Assembly: GCF_022808915.1 (NCBI RefSeq)
Contig: NZ_JAKZFS010000004.1
Span: forward strand, 124,001 to 188,000
Direction: 5' to 3'
Origin: Fundidesulfovibrio terrae
GTDB taxonomy: Bacteria; Desulfobacterota; Desulfovibrionia; Desulfovibrionales; Desulfovibrionaceae
Length of the DNA stretch: 64,000 nt
Each line of letters opens with the position of its first letter. Position 1 is the stretch's first letter. Below, one piece after another: positions 1 through 9,184 of the stretch. Under the pieces are notes generated by a model. That model did no database searches, was not told the DNA's origin, and saw only the letters and a list, made by a program, of their open reading frames with translations. A program made the translations under genes and the position numbers.

Positions 1-284
1 ACGATGGAGATGGCCGTTGTGGGTCCGGAGATCAGGTGGAGGCTCGATCCGAACACAGCCGCCAGGATGGTGGGCACGATGGCCGAATAGAGCCCGTACT
101 GCGGCGGCAGCCCGGCGATGAGGGCGAAGGCCAGTCCCTGGGGCAGCACGATGATGGCCCCGGTGAGCCCGGCCATGAGGTCCGCCTTGACGGCCTGGCG
201 GTCGAGCTTGCCGCGCCAGGCACAGCACGAGGGGAGTTGGATGGAGTTTCTGGCCAGTTCGGCGAGGTCGTGCAGTGCGGACAT
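1..284 (-). CDS. SulP family anion permease, N-terminal part (cut by window edge)
   Basis: This is the first 94 codons of a membrane transporter that runs out of the left edge. The ATG at 284 is preceded by GGAG at suitable spacing. After a short cytoplasmic N-terminus the protein reads through DLMAGLTGAIIVLPQGLAFA, followed by AGLPPQYGLYSAIVP and SGPTTAISIV. This is the hallmark start of SulP (SLC26-like) sulfate/anion permeases, in which the P-Q-x-x-A-x-A and G-L-Y motifs lie in the first helices. Members normally have 10-14 helices and often a C-terminal STAS domain, neither of which can be checked here. Sulfate uptake would suit a sulfate reducer, but the substrate (sulfate, bicarbonate or another anion) cannot be told from this piece. 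Confidence 0.85.
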   Translation of the reverse strand, partial: MSALHDLAELARNSIQLPSCCAWRGKLDRQAVKADLMAGLTGAIIVLPQGLAFALIAGLPPQYGLYSAIVPTILAAVFGSSLHLISGPTTAISI

Positions 285-457
285 GGTTTCTCCGGGAAGG
301 ATTGCCACCAAGCATACGCCCCAGGGGGCGTTATTGGCAACACTCGGGCAGTCCTGGACAATCCCTCTTCGGTGGCTGCCCAGGTTCCATCGAGCCTGCG
401 ATGACGAAGAACAATGCTCAACGCCGATGAGCACGGCCCAGTATCCTCGCCGTTGTT

Positions 458-1684
458 TTAAAGAAGCGTTCCCAGGTCGGGTGGAGCAATGACGGATGGC
501 TCCACGTGGCGCACGATGTCATATCCGGAGGTGCCGCTTTCCGCGCCCAGGCGCAGGGTTTCCACGCGCCTGGGCTTCACGGGCAACCCTTCCGCATTGC
601 GGAAAATGGTCATGAAGGGATTCAAGGGGCGGGCCGGGTCGTGGCCCGTGACCACCGCATAGCAGCCGTTGCGCAGTTGCACCACGCTGGAGGCCGGGTA
701 GACTCCGACGCATTTGACGAAGCGGTCCAGCACGTTCTCGGCGAAGGCCACGCCGCGCTTCTCGAAGAGGGTCTTGAGGGCGGTGTGGGGGCTCAGGCGC
801 ACGCGGTACACCCGGTCGCTGGTGAGGGCGTCGAAGACGTCCAGCACCGAGAGGATGCGCGACACGCCGTCCATCTCGCTCCCGGAGATCTGGTTGGGGT
901 AGCCGGAGCCGTCCAGGCGCTCGTGATGCTCCAGGACTCCCCGGGCGGACTGCTCAGGAATGCCCTCCTGGTCCTTGATGTACTCCCAGCCGAGCACCGT
1001 GTGGTGCTTCATCACCTCGAATTCCTCGTCGGTGAGCCTTCCGGGCTTGTTCACGATCTCCTTGGGCAGCAGGCACTTGCCTACGTCGTGCAGCAGCCCT
1101 GAAAGGCCGAGCAGCTCCAGCTGCCGGTCCGGCAGGCCCATGTGGTTTCCGAAGAGCACGCCCATGGATGCCACGTTGAGGCAATGGGTGAAGGTGTATT
1201 CGTCGTAGTCCTTGAGCACCCCGAGCAGGCGCAGCACGTTCTGGTTGGCCTTCACCGAGGAGATGAGCCGGGCGATGAGCGCCCTGGCCTGGGCCAGCTG
1301 CACCGGCTTTCCCGCCTCGGCCACGCCGATGACCCGGCGGGTGCACTCCACGCCGTGGTCGAAGAGCTTCTTGGCGAAGCGCATGGTGCCCGCGGAGTCG
1401 GACACGGCCGGAACCCTGGGGGGCAGGGGCGGCAGGGGGGCGTTCTCCGGGCGGACATCCTTCTCTTGGCTGACCCTGACGGGGCCTTCCTCGTCCAGTC
1501 CCCGGTCCAGGTCGATCTCCACGAAATGCGCGCCCAGGGCCTTGAGCTCGGCCACCGCCTTGTCGTCCTTCAGAATTCCCACCCGGGACGACAGATACGG
1601 GTGCTTGAACCAGGACATCTCCAGGCGGCTTACGTACATGCCGGGCCTGAGCCTCTCGGCCGAAACGAGCTTGCGCACGCTCAT
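458..1684 (-). CDS. HD-GYP domain c-di-GMP phosphodiesterase with N-terminal DUF3391-like domain
   Basis: Predicted cytosolic enzyme that hydrolyses cyclic di-GMP. The first ~65 residues (RLRPGMYVSRLEMSWFKHPY) match the DUF3391-type domain often placed before HD-GYP domains. The HD-GYP domain follows a variable proline-rich linker. The metal-binding HD pair lies in LLHDVGKCLLP (about 199-200) and the signature in HHERLDGSGYP (about 253-263), so the catalytic motifs look intact. The protein is 408 residues and starts with ATG. It is the last gene of a three-gene minus-strand set (HD-GYP, PilZ, HD-GYP), 70 bp after the PilZ gene. It is clearly a paralogue of the first gene in the set, with the same domain order. 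Phosphodiesterase activity is inferred from family motifs only. Confidence 0.9.
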   Translation of the reverse strand: MSVRKLVSAERLRPGMYVSRLEMSWFKHPYLSSRVGILKDDKAVAELKALGAHFVEIDLDRGLDEEGPVRVSQEKDVRPENAPLPPLPPRVPAVSDSAGTMRFAKKLFDHGVECTRRVIGVAEAGKPVQLAQARALIARLISSVKANQNVLRLLGVLKDYDEYTFTHCLNVASMGVLFGNHMGLPDRQLELLGLSGLLHDVGKCLLPKEIVNKPGRLTDEEFEVMKHHTVLGWEYIKDQEGIPEQSARGVLEHHERLDGSGYPNQISGSEMDGVSRILSVLDVFDALTSDRVYRVRLSPHTALKTLFEKRGVAFAENVLDRFVKCVGVYPASSVVQLRNGCYAVVTGHDPARPLNPFMTIFRNAEGLPVKPRRVETLRLGAESGTSGYDIVRHVEPSVIAPPDLGTLL

Positions 1685-1754
1685 CGGGCGGCTCCCGGGC
1701 GGCGGCGCCGGGCCGGGACGTCGCCCAGCCGGTGCCCGCAGGCGGACGTACGGG

Positions 1755-2453
1755 TCACGGCTGGCTGTCCTGTTCCAGCACGTTTTGGGCGTCTTCCATG
1801 CGGGAGACGAACCGGGCGATCCTTTCCCGGGCGTCCGGGGCCGGGGACGAGAACTCCAGGCCCAGACTCTGGCGGACCTTGCCGCCCTTGCGCCTGTGCA
1901 CGGAGGCGTCCACGCGCAGGGGGGCGTCTCCCTCGGTGTTCAGGGTGAGCACCACCGGGTCGCCGGTCATGATGTTGAGCACCTTTTCGCTTACGGCCCC
2001 GTCCAGGACAATGTGGCAGCCACCCAGGCTGATGTCCGTGACCAGGCCGTCCACGTCCAGGAAGTCGTTGGTGATCCTGGCGGGCAGGAAGCACGTGGCC
2101 CGGCGGTGCCTGCGTAGCTGGAGGCGCTCCGCCGAATAGGGGTAGGCCACCACCAGCATGGGCGCGGGCGAGAGGACGGTCTTGAGCACCCTGGACTTGA
2201 AGCCCCAGAGGGTGCCTTCGCATTCCAGGCGCAGGGTTATCCCCGGACCCAGGGCGAGCTTCTGCTGGATGCCGGGCACGCCGGGCAGCCGGATGATGAG
2301 GAACTGGTAGGGCTCCAGGCCGATGACCGATGACCTGAACCGCTCCTTGTCGCTCTCGAAGGAGAGCACGCACGGCTGGCCCAGCGAGACGTCCAGGTGG
2401 AATCCGGGACTGCGCCGGCTTTCGGGCTGTCCGTGTTGGGGGGGCGTTGGCAC
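1755..2453 (-). CDS. PilZ domain protein (YcgR-like c-di-GMP effector)
   Basis: A 232-residue protein with a YcgR-type N-terminal domain (about 15-105) and a C-terminal PilZ domain. The two c-di-GMP contact motifs are present: RRHRR at about 114-118 and DISLGG at about 140-145. Proteins of this kind bind c-di-GMP and change flagellar motor output or other surface functions. The start is GTG, chosen because AGGAAGG lies just upstream, right at the stop codon of the preceding HD-GYP gene (12-bp gap), which implies translational coupling. Lying between two c-di-GMP phosphodiesterase genes, it is probably the local effector whose ligand they remove; that link is inference. Confidence 0.87.
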   Translation of the reverse strand: MPTPPQHGQPESRRSPGFHLDVSLGQPCVLSFESDKERFRSSVIGLEPYQFLIIRLPGVPGIQQKLALGPGITLRLECEGTLWGFKSRVLKTVLSPAPMLVVAYPYSAERLQLRRHRRATCFLPARITNDFLDVDGLVTDISLGGCHIVLDGAVSEKVLNIMTGDPVVLTLNTEGDAPLRVDASVHRRKGGKVRQSLGLEFSSPAPDARERIARFVSRMEDAQNVLEQDSQP

Positions 2454-2465
2454 TGCTGCGCCTTC

Positions 2466-3671
2466 CTAGGCGATGCCCATGAGCATGGGGGGCGGCAGTT
2501 CGCCGGGCTCCACCGGGCGTTCGATCTCGTATTCCTTGCGGGCGAGCTCCCCGCACAGTCGCCAGGTGTCGAGGCGGCGCTTGACCAGGGGCCGGTGCTC
2601 CCTGTCGCAGAAGACCATCACTTCGGGGAAGAGCGGTCTTCCCGGCGTCTGGCGCGTGACCACCGCGTAGCAGCCGTTTCTGAGCTGCACCACGCTGAAG
2701 GACGGGTACACGCCCAGGCGCTTGATGAACGTGTCCACCATGGCTTCGGGGAACGTCTGCCCTCGCTGGTTGAAAAGCAGGCGCAGGGCGGCGTGGGGCG
2801 ACATGCGGGGCCGGTAGACCCGGTCGGAGGTCAGGGCGTCGTAGACGTCCACCACGCTGATGATGGAACTGTAGGGGTGGATGGCCCCGTCGGCGAGCCC
2901 GCGGGGGTATCCGGAGCCGTCCAGGCGTTCGTGGTGCTCCAGCACGGCCCGCAGCACCTCGCCAGGGATGTCGTTCTGCCGGCTCAGGTAGCCGTGGGCC
3001 AGGGCGGGGTGCGCCTTGACCAGATTGAATTCCTCCTCGGTGAGGGGGCCCGGCTTGACGATGACTTCGCGGGGGACCAGGCATTTGCCGACGTCGTGGA
3101 GAATTCCCGCCAGGCCGAGCCTCTCCAGGTCGGCCTGCTCCAGGTTCATGGATTTGCCCAGAAGAACCCCCAGCGCCGCCAGGTTCAGGGAGTGGGTGTA
3201 GGTGTAGTCGTCGAACGACTTGAGCGACAAGATGATGTGCAGAACGTTTTCATTGTGGTTCACGGCGTCCACGAGCCGGGCGACGAGCGGCTGGAACTCC
3301 TCGGTCCTGACCGGCTTGCCCGCGCGGACACTGTCCATGAGCGAGCGGGTGGCGGTCATGGCGTGGTCGAACAGCTTGCGGGCGAACCGGGCGGAGCGTT
3401 CGGGATCGCCCTCGGATGGGCAGGGCTGCAAACGCTCCCTGGCGGCCTTTCCCGGCCGGATTTCCGGCGAAGGTCGGGCCTCGTCCGCTGTGCACAAATC
3501 TGTATCGATTTCTACATGACTGATGCCGAGCTTCTTGAGCTCGTTGATAAGCCCCTGATCGCGCACGACGCCCAGGCGGGTGCTGACGAACGGGTGCTTG
3601 AACCAGGAGAGGTCGAAGGAACTGACGAACATGCCAGGCTTCAGATCCTCCGTGGAGATGCGCTTGATCAT
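2466..3671 (-). CDS. HD-GYP domain c-di-GMP phosphodiesterase with N-terminal DUF3391-like domain
   Basis: First gene of the c-di-GMP set, encoding 401 residues. The start was set at the ATG opening MIKRISTEDLKPGMFVS, because this aligns with the N-terminus of the paralogue two genes downstream. The longer reading frame begins at a TTG 75 bp upstream and adds residues with no family resemblance. The DUF3391-like segment spans residues 1-60. The HD pair is in ILHDVGKCLVP (about 192-193) and the GYP signature in HHERLDGSGYP (about 246-256). Predicted role: hydrolysis of c-di-GMP in the cytosol. The two HD-GYP proteins diverge mainly in the linker (about 60-95) and the C-terminal 60 residues. 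No REC or PAS input domain is fused, so signal input may come through the N-terminal domain. Confidence 0.9.
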   Translation of the reverse strand: MIKRISTEDLKPGMFVSSFDLSWFKHPFVSTRLGVVRDQGLINELKKLGISHVEIDTDLCTADEARPSPEIRPGKAARERLQPCPSEGDPERSARFARKLFDHAMTATRSLMDSVRAGKPVRTEEFQPLVARLVDAVNHNENVLHIILSLKSFDDYTYTHSLNLAALGVLLGKSMNLEQADLERLGLAGILHDVGKCLVPREVIVKPGPLTEEEFNLVKAHPALAHGYLSRQNDIPGEVLRAVLEHHERLDGSGYPRGLADGAIHPYSSIISVVDVYDALTSDRVYRPRMSPHAALRLLFNQRGQTFPEAMVDTFIKRLGVYPSFSVVQLRNGCYAVVTRQTPGRPLFPEVMVFCDREHRPLVKRRLDTWRLCGELARKEYEIERPVEPGELPPPMLMGIA

Positions 3672-3795
3672 GGGCGCCGCCAACTGCACGGGTAGAAAAG
3701 GAAATGCCGCCACACGGACAGTATGCTGGGCGCAGGATGGCAACAATACGTGTTCCCCTAATTTTCCAAGGGGGGCTCTCGCAGCGGGCGGAACG

Positions 3796-4896
3796 CTACG
3801 GCTGGGCTGGGCCCCCCTTGAGGAAGTGGGACACGGCCATGATGGTGTTCACGTAAGTCTGGGAGTGGTTGTAGCGGAACAGGGCCTCGCGCAGGGCGGC
3901 CTCATCGTCGAGGTTGCCGGTGAAGCCGTGGTTGCGCAGGTAGTTGGCCATGGAGAACACGGCGTCGCGCACGTTGAAGATGTCCACCCGGCCGTCGCCG
4001 TCTCCGTCCACGCCGAAGCGCAGGAGGCTGGAGGGCATGAACTGGCTCACGCCGATGGCCCCGTAGATGGAGCCGGGCATGGCGGCCAGGTCCAGGCGGT
4101 TCAGGCGCGCGTAGGTGAAGAGCGCCTTGAGTTCCGTATAGGCCCAGGCTGCCTTTTCGGCGGCCTTGGCGTCCAGCCAGGTCTTGCGGTCCGGGGTGAC
4201 GTTCTCGCCCGCGAACAGGCCCATGACCCCCGAGGCCGTGGCGGAGGCGGCCATGCTGGCCAGGTTGTTCACGGCCAGGTTGTCGCCCAGGAACTTGCCG
4301 GTGCGCGTCTCCACGGTCAGAAGCCCCACGGCCACGGCGGGGGGCACGCCGTAGCGGGCGCGCATGTCCTCCAGCAGGGCCTGGTTGGCGTCGAAGAATT
4401 CCTTGGCCTCGGCCAGGCGTTCGGGAGCGAGGATGACCTCGTATACGTCGGGCGGCCCCTGGTCGGCCAGGGCCTTGAGCTCGCGGCTGGTCTCGGCCGA
4501 GGCCTTCTGCTGCTCCTGGTCGGCCAGGGTGGCCAGATCCAGGCTGTATCGGCCATCGGCCGTGAGGCCGTGATCGCGTTGGAAGGCCCGCACGCCGTTT
4601 CTGAACACGAAGTCCAGCCGGCCAGTGTTCTGGCCGAAGTAGTAGCCCAGGGCGGAGAGCCTCCCCTGGAGCCTGCGCACCACGTCGGAGCCGTACTTGG
4701 CGGTGTACATCTCCAGGAGCTTCTTGCCCATGGGATCGGGCGTGAAGGCCACGCCCGGCTTGGCGAACACCGCCTGCACCTCGGCCTGGGGCACGCCGTC
4801 GGCGACGAGCTTGCCCTTGAGGGCATCGAACTGCCCGGCCCGGGCCGGGAGGGCTGCCAGCGCCAGGAGAAGCGCGGTCAGGATGGTCTTGCGCAT
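3796..4896 (-). CDS. mltB: Membrane-bound lytic murein transglycosylase B family protein
   Basis: A 366-residue exported peptidoglycan-cleaving enzyme of the GH103 (MltB) family. A Sec signal peptide is visible (MRKTILTALLLALAALPARA). The family core includes a conserved RYGVPPAVAVGLLTVETRTG segment, in which the glutamate after the valine is the expected catalytic acid. It is followed by YGAIGVSQFMPSS and VDIFNVRDAVFSMANYL, both typical of MltB. There is no lipobox cysteine, so it is probably soluble in the periplasm rather than a lipoprotein. The ATG is preceded by GGAGG. It lies 17 bp downstream of the WD40-like gene and ends the minus-strand run that begins with the molybdopterin enzyme. 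Family membership is firm; its role in wall remodelling is inferred from the family. Confidence 0.9.
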   Translation of the reverse strand: MRKTILTALLLALAALPARAGQFDALKGKLVADGVPQAEVQAVFAKPGVAFTPDPMGKKLLEMYTAKYGSDVVRRLQGRLSALGYYFGQNTGRLDFVFRNGVRAFQRDHGLTADGRYSLDLATLADQEQQKASAETSRELKALADQGPPDVYEVILAPERLAEAKEFFDANQALLEDMRARYGVPPAVAVGLLTVETRTGKFLGDNLAVNNLASMAASATASGVMGLFAGENVTPDRKTWLDAKAAEKAAWAYTELKALFTYARLNRLDLAAMPGSIYGAIGVSQFMPSSLLRFGVDGDGDGRVDIFNVRDAVFSMANYLRNHGFTGNLDDEAALREALFRYNHSQTYVNTIMAVSHFLKGGPAQP

Positions 4897-4913
4897 GGAA
4901 TCCTCCGGATGAA

Positions 4914-5948
4914 TCAACCGGCCTGAAGCATTTCGCCCAGATCCAGGAGCACGGCCCGGCCGTCCTCCATGCCGCAGGCCATGTGCAGCCCCTGGGCGCT
5001 CCAGCACAGGGCGGACACCGGCGAGCCGGGAACGATCTCCAGGGGGTAGGCCGCGAAACGCTTGAGCTCCGCCAGGAGCACCGTGCCGTCGCTGAAACCC
5101 GCTCCGGCGAAGGGGATGCGCGGGTTGGCGGCCAGGGCGCTCATGCGGGCCTCCTCCTGCACGGAGAAGGCCACGGGGGCGGGATTCTCCTGGAAGCACT
5201 CGGGCACCGGCCAGCAGATGACCGCCTTGGTGCCGGTGTGCAGCAGGTGGCGTCCGTCGTGGGACCAGTCCAGCCTCCCCGGCTTGGCCGGGAGTCCGGC
5301 CAGCCCGAAGACCTTGCGGGACTCCAGGTCGATGATGTGCACGGCGTTTTCCTGGTGCCCCATGGCCAGGTAGCTCCCGTCCGGGGAGAAGGCCGGGGCC
5401 AGGTTCATGCCGCGCAGATCGAGCTTTATGGGTTCGCCCTGGCTGTCCAGGTCCCACAGGGTGACGCCGCCGGTGTGGGTGACGGCGAGCACGCCCCCGG
5501 CCGGGCTCAGGGCCAGCCCGGACACCGTGCCCGCGTGGGGGCCGTAGTTGGCCAGTGACCCGACCTCAAGATTGAGCAGGATCACCTCGCGCCCGGCCGC
5601 CACAGCCAGGGTGCGCCCGTCGCGCGAGGCCGCCATGTGCTCGAGCCACTGGCCCTTGGCCCGCGTCACCTCGGACACGGTGCCGTCCAGGGAGGTGTAG
5701 GCCAGCAGGCCGTCGTCGCCGCCCGAGAGGAAGCCTCCGGCGGGGTGCGCGGCGATACCCAGGCAGGAGCCCTGGTGCACTTTCACGAAGCTCGCCTCGC
5801 CGCCGGGAATGTCGATCAGGGCGATGCGTCCGTCGCCCAGGGCCAGGGCCAGCTTGTCCGCGCCGGACGAGAAGGCCGCCTGCTCCACATAGGCTTGGAG
5901 CTCCCACTGCGTGAGGCCGGGGGATATGGTGACGGGGGCGGCCATCAT
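4914..5948 (-). CDS. WD40-like beta-propeller protein, function unknown
   Basis: A 344-residue protein with no signal peptide. It is built from repeated ~40-residue units of WD40/quinoprotein-propeller type, for example [20 protein letters not shown] ending in VTLWDLD, then [15 protein letters not shown] and [14 protein letters not shown]. About seven blades can be counted, enough for one propeller. Its start overlaps the stop of the CobW-type GTPase gene by 4 bp (ATGA), so the two are probably translationally coupled. Such propellers usually act as protein-interaction platforms. The coupling suggests a partner role with the metallochaperone GTPase or the molybdopterin enzyme upstream, but nothing in the sequence shows this directly. 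Confidence 0.8.
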   Translation of the reverse strand: MMAAPVTISPGLTQWELQAYVEQAAFSSGADKLALALGDGRIALIDIPGGEASFVKVHQGSCLGIAAHPAGGFLSGGDDGLLAYTSLDGTVSEVTRAKGQWLEHMAASRDGRTLAVAAGREVILLNLEVGSLANYGPHAGTVSGLALSPAGGVLAVTHTGGVTLWDLDSQGEPIKLDLRGMNLAPAFSPDGSYLAMGHQENAVHIIDLESRKVFGLAGLPAKPGRLDWSHDGRHLLHTGTKAVICWPVPECFQENPAPVAFSVQEEARMSALAANPRIPFAGAGFSDGTVLLAELKRFAAYPLEIVPGSPVSALCWSAQGLHMACGMEDGRAVLLDLGEMLQAG

Positions 5949-6907
5949 TTCACCAGGCAGTCGCGGAAGGCGATCTGCAGGGCCAGACGATCCAGGTTGC
6001 GGCCGATGAACACCACCTTGCTCACGCGGGATTCGTCCTCTTTCCAGGGCTGGCCGAAGCCCATCTCCACCAGCATGTGCACCCCCTGGAACACCAGGCG
6101 CTGGCGCTCGTCGGGGATGGATAGGATGCCCTTGCAGCGGTAGACGTGCTGGCCGTGGTCGTTCAGGTATTCGCCGATCCAGGTCTTGAATTTCTCGAAG
6201 TCCACCGGCTTGTCCGAGGTCATGGACACGGACTGCACGGTGTCGTGGCTGTGCTCGTGGGCGCCCTCGTCCAGGAAGTCCGGTTCGATGTCCAGAAGCT
6301 TCATGAGGTCGAAGGAGCGGCGCGCCAGCACCTTGTCCAGGGGGACGTCGCAGCGCGAGGAGGTCATGACCTCGGCGCGGGGGTTCAGGCTTTTCACGGC
6401 CTCGAGCGCCCGGGCGAGTCCGGCCTCGTCCACCAGGTCGGTCTTGTTGATGATAACCGCGTCGGCGAACACCACCTGCTCGCGGGCTTCCTGGCTTCTT
6501 CCCAGCTGGCCTTCAAAGTGGCGGGCGTCCACCAGGGTGACCACGGCGTCCAGGGCGGTGCGTTCCTTGGTCTCCTGGTCCAGGAAGAAGGTCTGGATGA
6601 CCGGGGCCGGGTCGGCCAGGCCCGTGGTCTCGATGAGCACGCCGTCAAGGCTGCCCTTGCGCCGGATGAGCCCGCCCACCATGCGGATCAGGTCGCCGCG
6701 CACGGTGCAGCAGATGCAGCCGTTGTTCATCTCGAAGATTTCCTCGTCGGAGTGGGCCACCAGCTCGTTGTCGATGCCCACCTCGCCGAACTCGTTGACG
6801 ATGACGGCGTAGCGCTTGCCGTGGTTCTCGGTGAGGATGCGGTTCAAAAGCGTGGTCTTGCCGGCGCCGAGATAGCCGGTCAGGACCGTAACCGGAATGG
6901 GGAGCAT
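5945..6907 (-). CDS. CobW/COG0523 G3E-family GTPase, putative metallochaperone
   Basis: A 320-residue cytosolic P-loop GTPase. The Walker A motif is GYLGAGKTT (about 11-19). The family CxCC metal-binding motif lies in [12 protein letters not shown] (Cys64, Cys66, Cys67), the ETTGLADP segment follows, and the base-recognition motif NKTD is in [10 protein letters not shown] short His-rich patch (HEHSHD) precedes the C-terminal CobW_C domain. Proteins of this family insert or deliver zinc, cobalt, nickel or iron to client enzymes. Its upstream neighbour is a molybdopterin/Fe-S oxidoreductase and its downstream neighbour a WD40-like protein. The metal and client are unknown; no Zur-like operator was recognised upstream. 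Confidence 0.9.
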   Translation of the reverse strand: MLPIPVTVLTGYLGAGKTTLLNRILTENHGKRYAVIVNEFGEVGIDNELVAHSDEEIFEMNNGCICCTVRGDLIRMVGGLIRRKGSLDGVLIETTGLADPAPVIQTFFLDQETKERTALDAVVTLVDARHFEGQLGRSQEAREQVVFADAVIINKTDLVDEAGLARALEAVKSLNPRAEVMTSSRCDVPLDKVLARRSFDLMKLLDIEPDFLDEGAHEHSHDTVQSVSMTSDKPVDFEKFKTWIGEYLNDHGQHVYRCKGILSIPDERQRLVFQGVHMLVEMGFGQPWKEDESRVSKVVFIGRNLDRLALQIAFRDCLVK

Positions 6908-7013
6908 GAAGCCTCCGTACGAGCGTTCACGCTCCGGGGGGACCGGCGCGCGCCGCTGCGAACGCGTTTGATTTCAGGCCGCAACGCAAGCCGCGCGGCC
7001 GGGAAAACCGTAG

Positions 7014-8975
7014 CTAGTGCCCGGCGGGCACGCTGTCAACCGAACGCAGGGTGACGCGGGTCTGGTAGTAGGGGGTGCCGTTGCCGAGTGCGCTCACCCG
7101 GGCCTTGACGATGCGGTTGAGCCCGTGCCCGGCAGCGATCCAGCCGCCCCGGCGGCACAGGCACACGTCGAGGCGCTGGCGCTCGTCGAAGACGACCAGC
7201 ACCTTCATGCGCCCCAGATCGCTCTCGATCCAGGCCGGGGTGTTGTCCTCGACCCCCAGGGCCCGCCCGGTGCCTGGGTGGACGCGGGCCTCGGGCAGGG
7301 GGGCGTGCTCGGCCAGGGTCAGCTCCGAGCATAGGTGCTTGGGGCTGCCGGTGGTCAGGAGCGTCAGGGGATAGTCGTCTTCAGGGGCCTGGGCCTCGGC
7401 CAGGCTGTCCAGGAATTCGAAGCGCCCGGAGGGGGTCCGGAACTCTCCGTCGGACCAGGGAGCCATGGGGGCGTCGGGGTCGCGGATGGGCCCGGCGCGC
7501 AGTTCCTCCAGGGTGAAACCCTTGTTCAGGAAGGGCCGGCAGATGGTGTCCAGCCAAGAATCCAGGGGGCGGACGTAATCCTCGGCGAAATCGAAGCGCC
7601 GGGCCAGGTCCTGGTAGATGTCGAACTGGGAGCGGCACTCGCCCACGGGTTCGACGGCCTTGTTCACCGGCCCCAGGTAATGGTGGCCGTAGGCGGCCAC
7701 GGCGTCGTCTTCCTCCAGGAAGGTTGTTGCCGGCAGAAAAAGGTGGGCGTGTCGCGCCGTGTCGTCCATGAAATGGCCCATGTACACCACGAACTCGCGG
7801 GAGGCGAAGGCCAGGGCCACCTGGGCCGAGTCCGGAGCCATGCACACCGGGTTGCCCGCGCTGACCACCGCCATGCGCACCGGCGGATCGTCCGCGGCCA
7901 GCATCTCCGAGCCGATCACCGGCAGGAGGAGCGAGCGGGCGGGCGAGTGCATGTCCTCGCCCCAGACGGAGTGGTCGTAGGGGCCGTATTCCTCGAAGCC
8001 CTGGCTCACGCCGCCGCCGGGTACGCCTACGTTGCCCGTGACGGCCGAGAGGGCGTCGATGGCCCGCACGGAAAGGTGGGCGTCCACGTAGCGGTGCATG
8101 CCCCAGCCCAAGAGGATGGCGGCGGGCCTGGCCTTGCACAGGGCCTCGGCCAGGGCGCGCACATCCCCCGCCGGGACTCCGGCGGCCCGGGCGTGCTCCC
8201 CGACGGTGCTTGAGAAGGCCAGTTCACGGAACGCCTCGAAGCCAAGCGTGCGCCCCGCGATGAAACCCTTGTCCTCCCAGCCGTTTTCCAGCACCCAGCG
8301 CGCCGCGCCCAGGGCCAGGCGCAGGTCCCCGCCTGGTGAAAGCTGGATATGACTGTCGCTTACGGCCAGGCTCTCGGTGGCCGCCGGGTCCACCAGCCAG
8401 ACCCGTCCGCCCTGCTTCCTCACGGCGGACACGATCCGGGTCAGGTTGAACTGGGTAGCCGCCGGATTGCGCCCCCAGAGGACGACGGTGCGACTGTTCA
8501 GGTGGTCAAGGGGGTCGTGGGAGACGCGCTCGCCGAAGTCGCGGGCCATGGCCGCGTAGGCCGTGCCGCTGCAGAGCGTCCCGGCCAGGCCCGTGGCCCC
8601 GCCCAGGTGGGCGAAGAAGCGCCCGTTCAGAAGCTTCAAGGCCGTGCGCTCGCCGTAGCCCTGGTAGTGCAGAATGGACTGCGGTCCGGACTGGCGGATG
8701 AAGAAGGTGAGGCGTTCGGCAAAGAGGTCCAGGGCCTCGTCCCAGCCGATGGGTGTCCAACGGGAGCCTTCCCGGCGCATGGGGTGGACGACGCGCTCGG
8801 GGCTGTACACCCGGCGCACGTAGTCCTTCATCTTGGCGCAGCAGCCGCCTTTGTTGAGGGGGTGGTCCGGGTTGCCGGTGAGGGCGGTCAGGCGGCCGTC
8901 TTCCACGTGGGCGATCAGGCCGCAGCAACTGGGGCAGTCGCGGGTGCAGGTGGTGACGATACGGCGGGTGTTCAC
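7014..8975 (-). CDS. Molybdopterin (DMSO reductase family) oxidoreductase, single-subunit type
   Basis: A 653-residue enzyme. The N-terminal domain has a cysteine pattern for a 4Fe-4S cluster (Cys10, Cys14, Cys17/18, then Cys45/46 in NKGGCCAKM). It is followed by the Mo-bis-MGD oxidoreductase core (HYQGYGERTALKLLNGRFFA, WGRNPAATQ, GVPGGGVSQGF) and a C-terminal dinucleotide-binding beta-barrel. No TAT signal is seen, so it is probably cytoplasmic. The start is GTG, chosen because AGGAG lies 7-8 bp upstream; the in-frame extension further upstream is low-complexity and has no family resemblance. No electron-transfer or membrane subunit genes adjoin it, so the substrate and redox partner are unknown. 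It heads a minus-strand run with CobW, WD40 and MltB genes. Confidence 0.88.
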   Translation of the reverse strand: MNTRRIVTTCTRDCPSCCGLIAHVEDGRLTALTGNPDHPLNKGGCCAKMKDYVRRVYSPERVVHPMRREGSRWTPIGWDEALDLFAERLTFFIRQSGPQSILHYQGYGERTALKLLNGRFFAHLGGATGLAGTLCSGTAYAAMARDFGERVSHDPLDHLNSRTVVLWGRNPAATQFNLTRIVSAVRKQGGRVWLVDPAATESLAVSDSHIQLSPGGDLRLALGAARWVLENGWEDKGFIAGRTLGFEAFRELAFSSTVGEHARAAGVPAGDVRALAEALCKARPAAILLGWGMHRYVDAHLSVRAIDALSAVTGNVGVPGGGVSQGFEEYGPYDHSVWGEDMHSPARSLLLPVIGSEMLAADDPPVRMAVVSAGNPVCMAPDSAQVALAFASREFVVYMGHFMDDTARHAHLFLPATTFLEEDDAVAAYGHHYLGPVNKAVEPVGECRSQFDIYQDLARRFDFAEDYVRPLDSWLDTICRPFLNKGFTLEELRAGPIRDPDAPMAPWSDGEFRTPSGRFEFLDSLAEAQAPEDDYPLTLLTTGSPKHLCSELTLAEHAPLPEARVHPGTGRALGVEDNTPAWIESDLGRMKVLVVFDERQRLDVCLCRRGGWIAAGHGLNRIVKARVSALGNGTPYYQTRVTLRSVDSVPAGH

Positions 8976-9184
8976 GTGATGCTCCTGGTGGACGGGAGCG
9001 AGCCTACAACAAGAGCTTCCGGGTTTCCAGAGGCGGGATCGCGCCCTGCCCTCGCTCGCGCAAGCGCGCGTCTGGCCCGGCGCTTTCCGCAACTGGCGAA
9101 GTGCAGGAAAGAGAACTCTTCCGGTCGGTTATGTTAGGCAACGAACTTCTTGACCGGGGGAGGCCTTGGCGTTAGCCACCCCCG

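Noticed and set aside
9121-9157. CCGGTC/GACCGG inverted repeat before azlC as a terminator or operator
   Set aside because: Only a 6-bp arm with a 25-nt loop and no T-run, so it is not distinguishable from chance in this GC-rich sequence.
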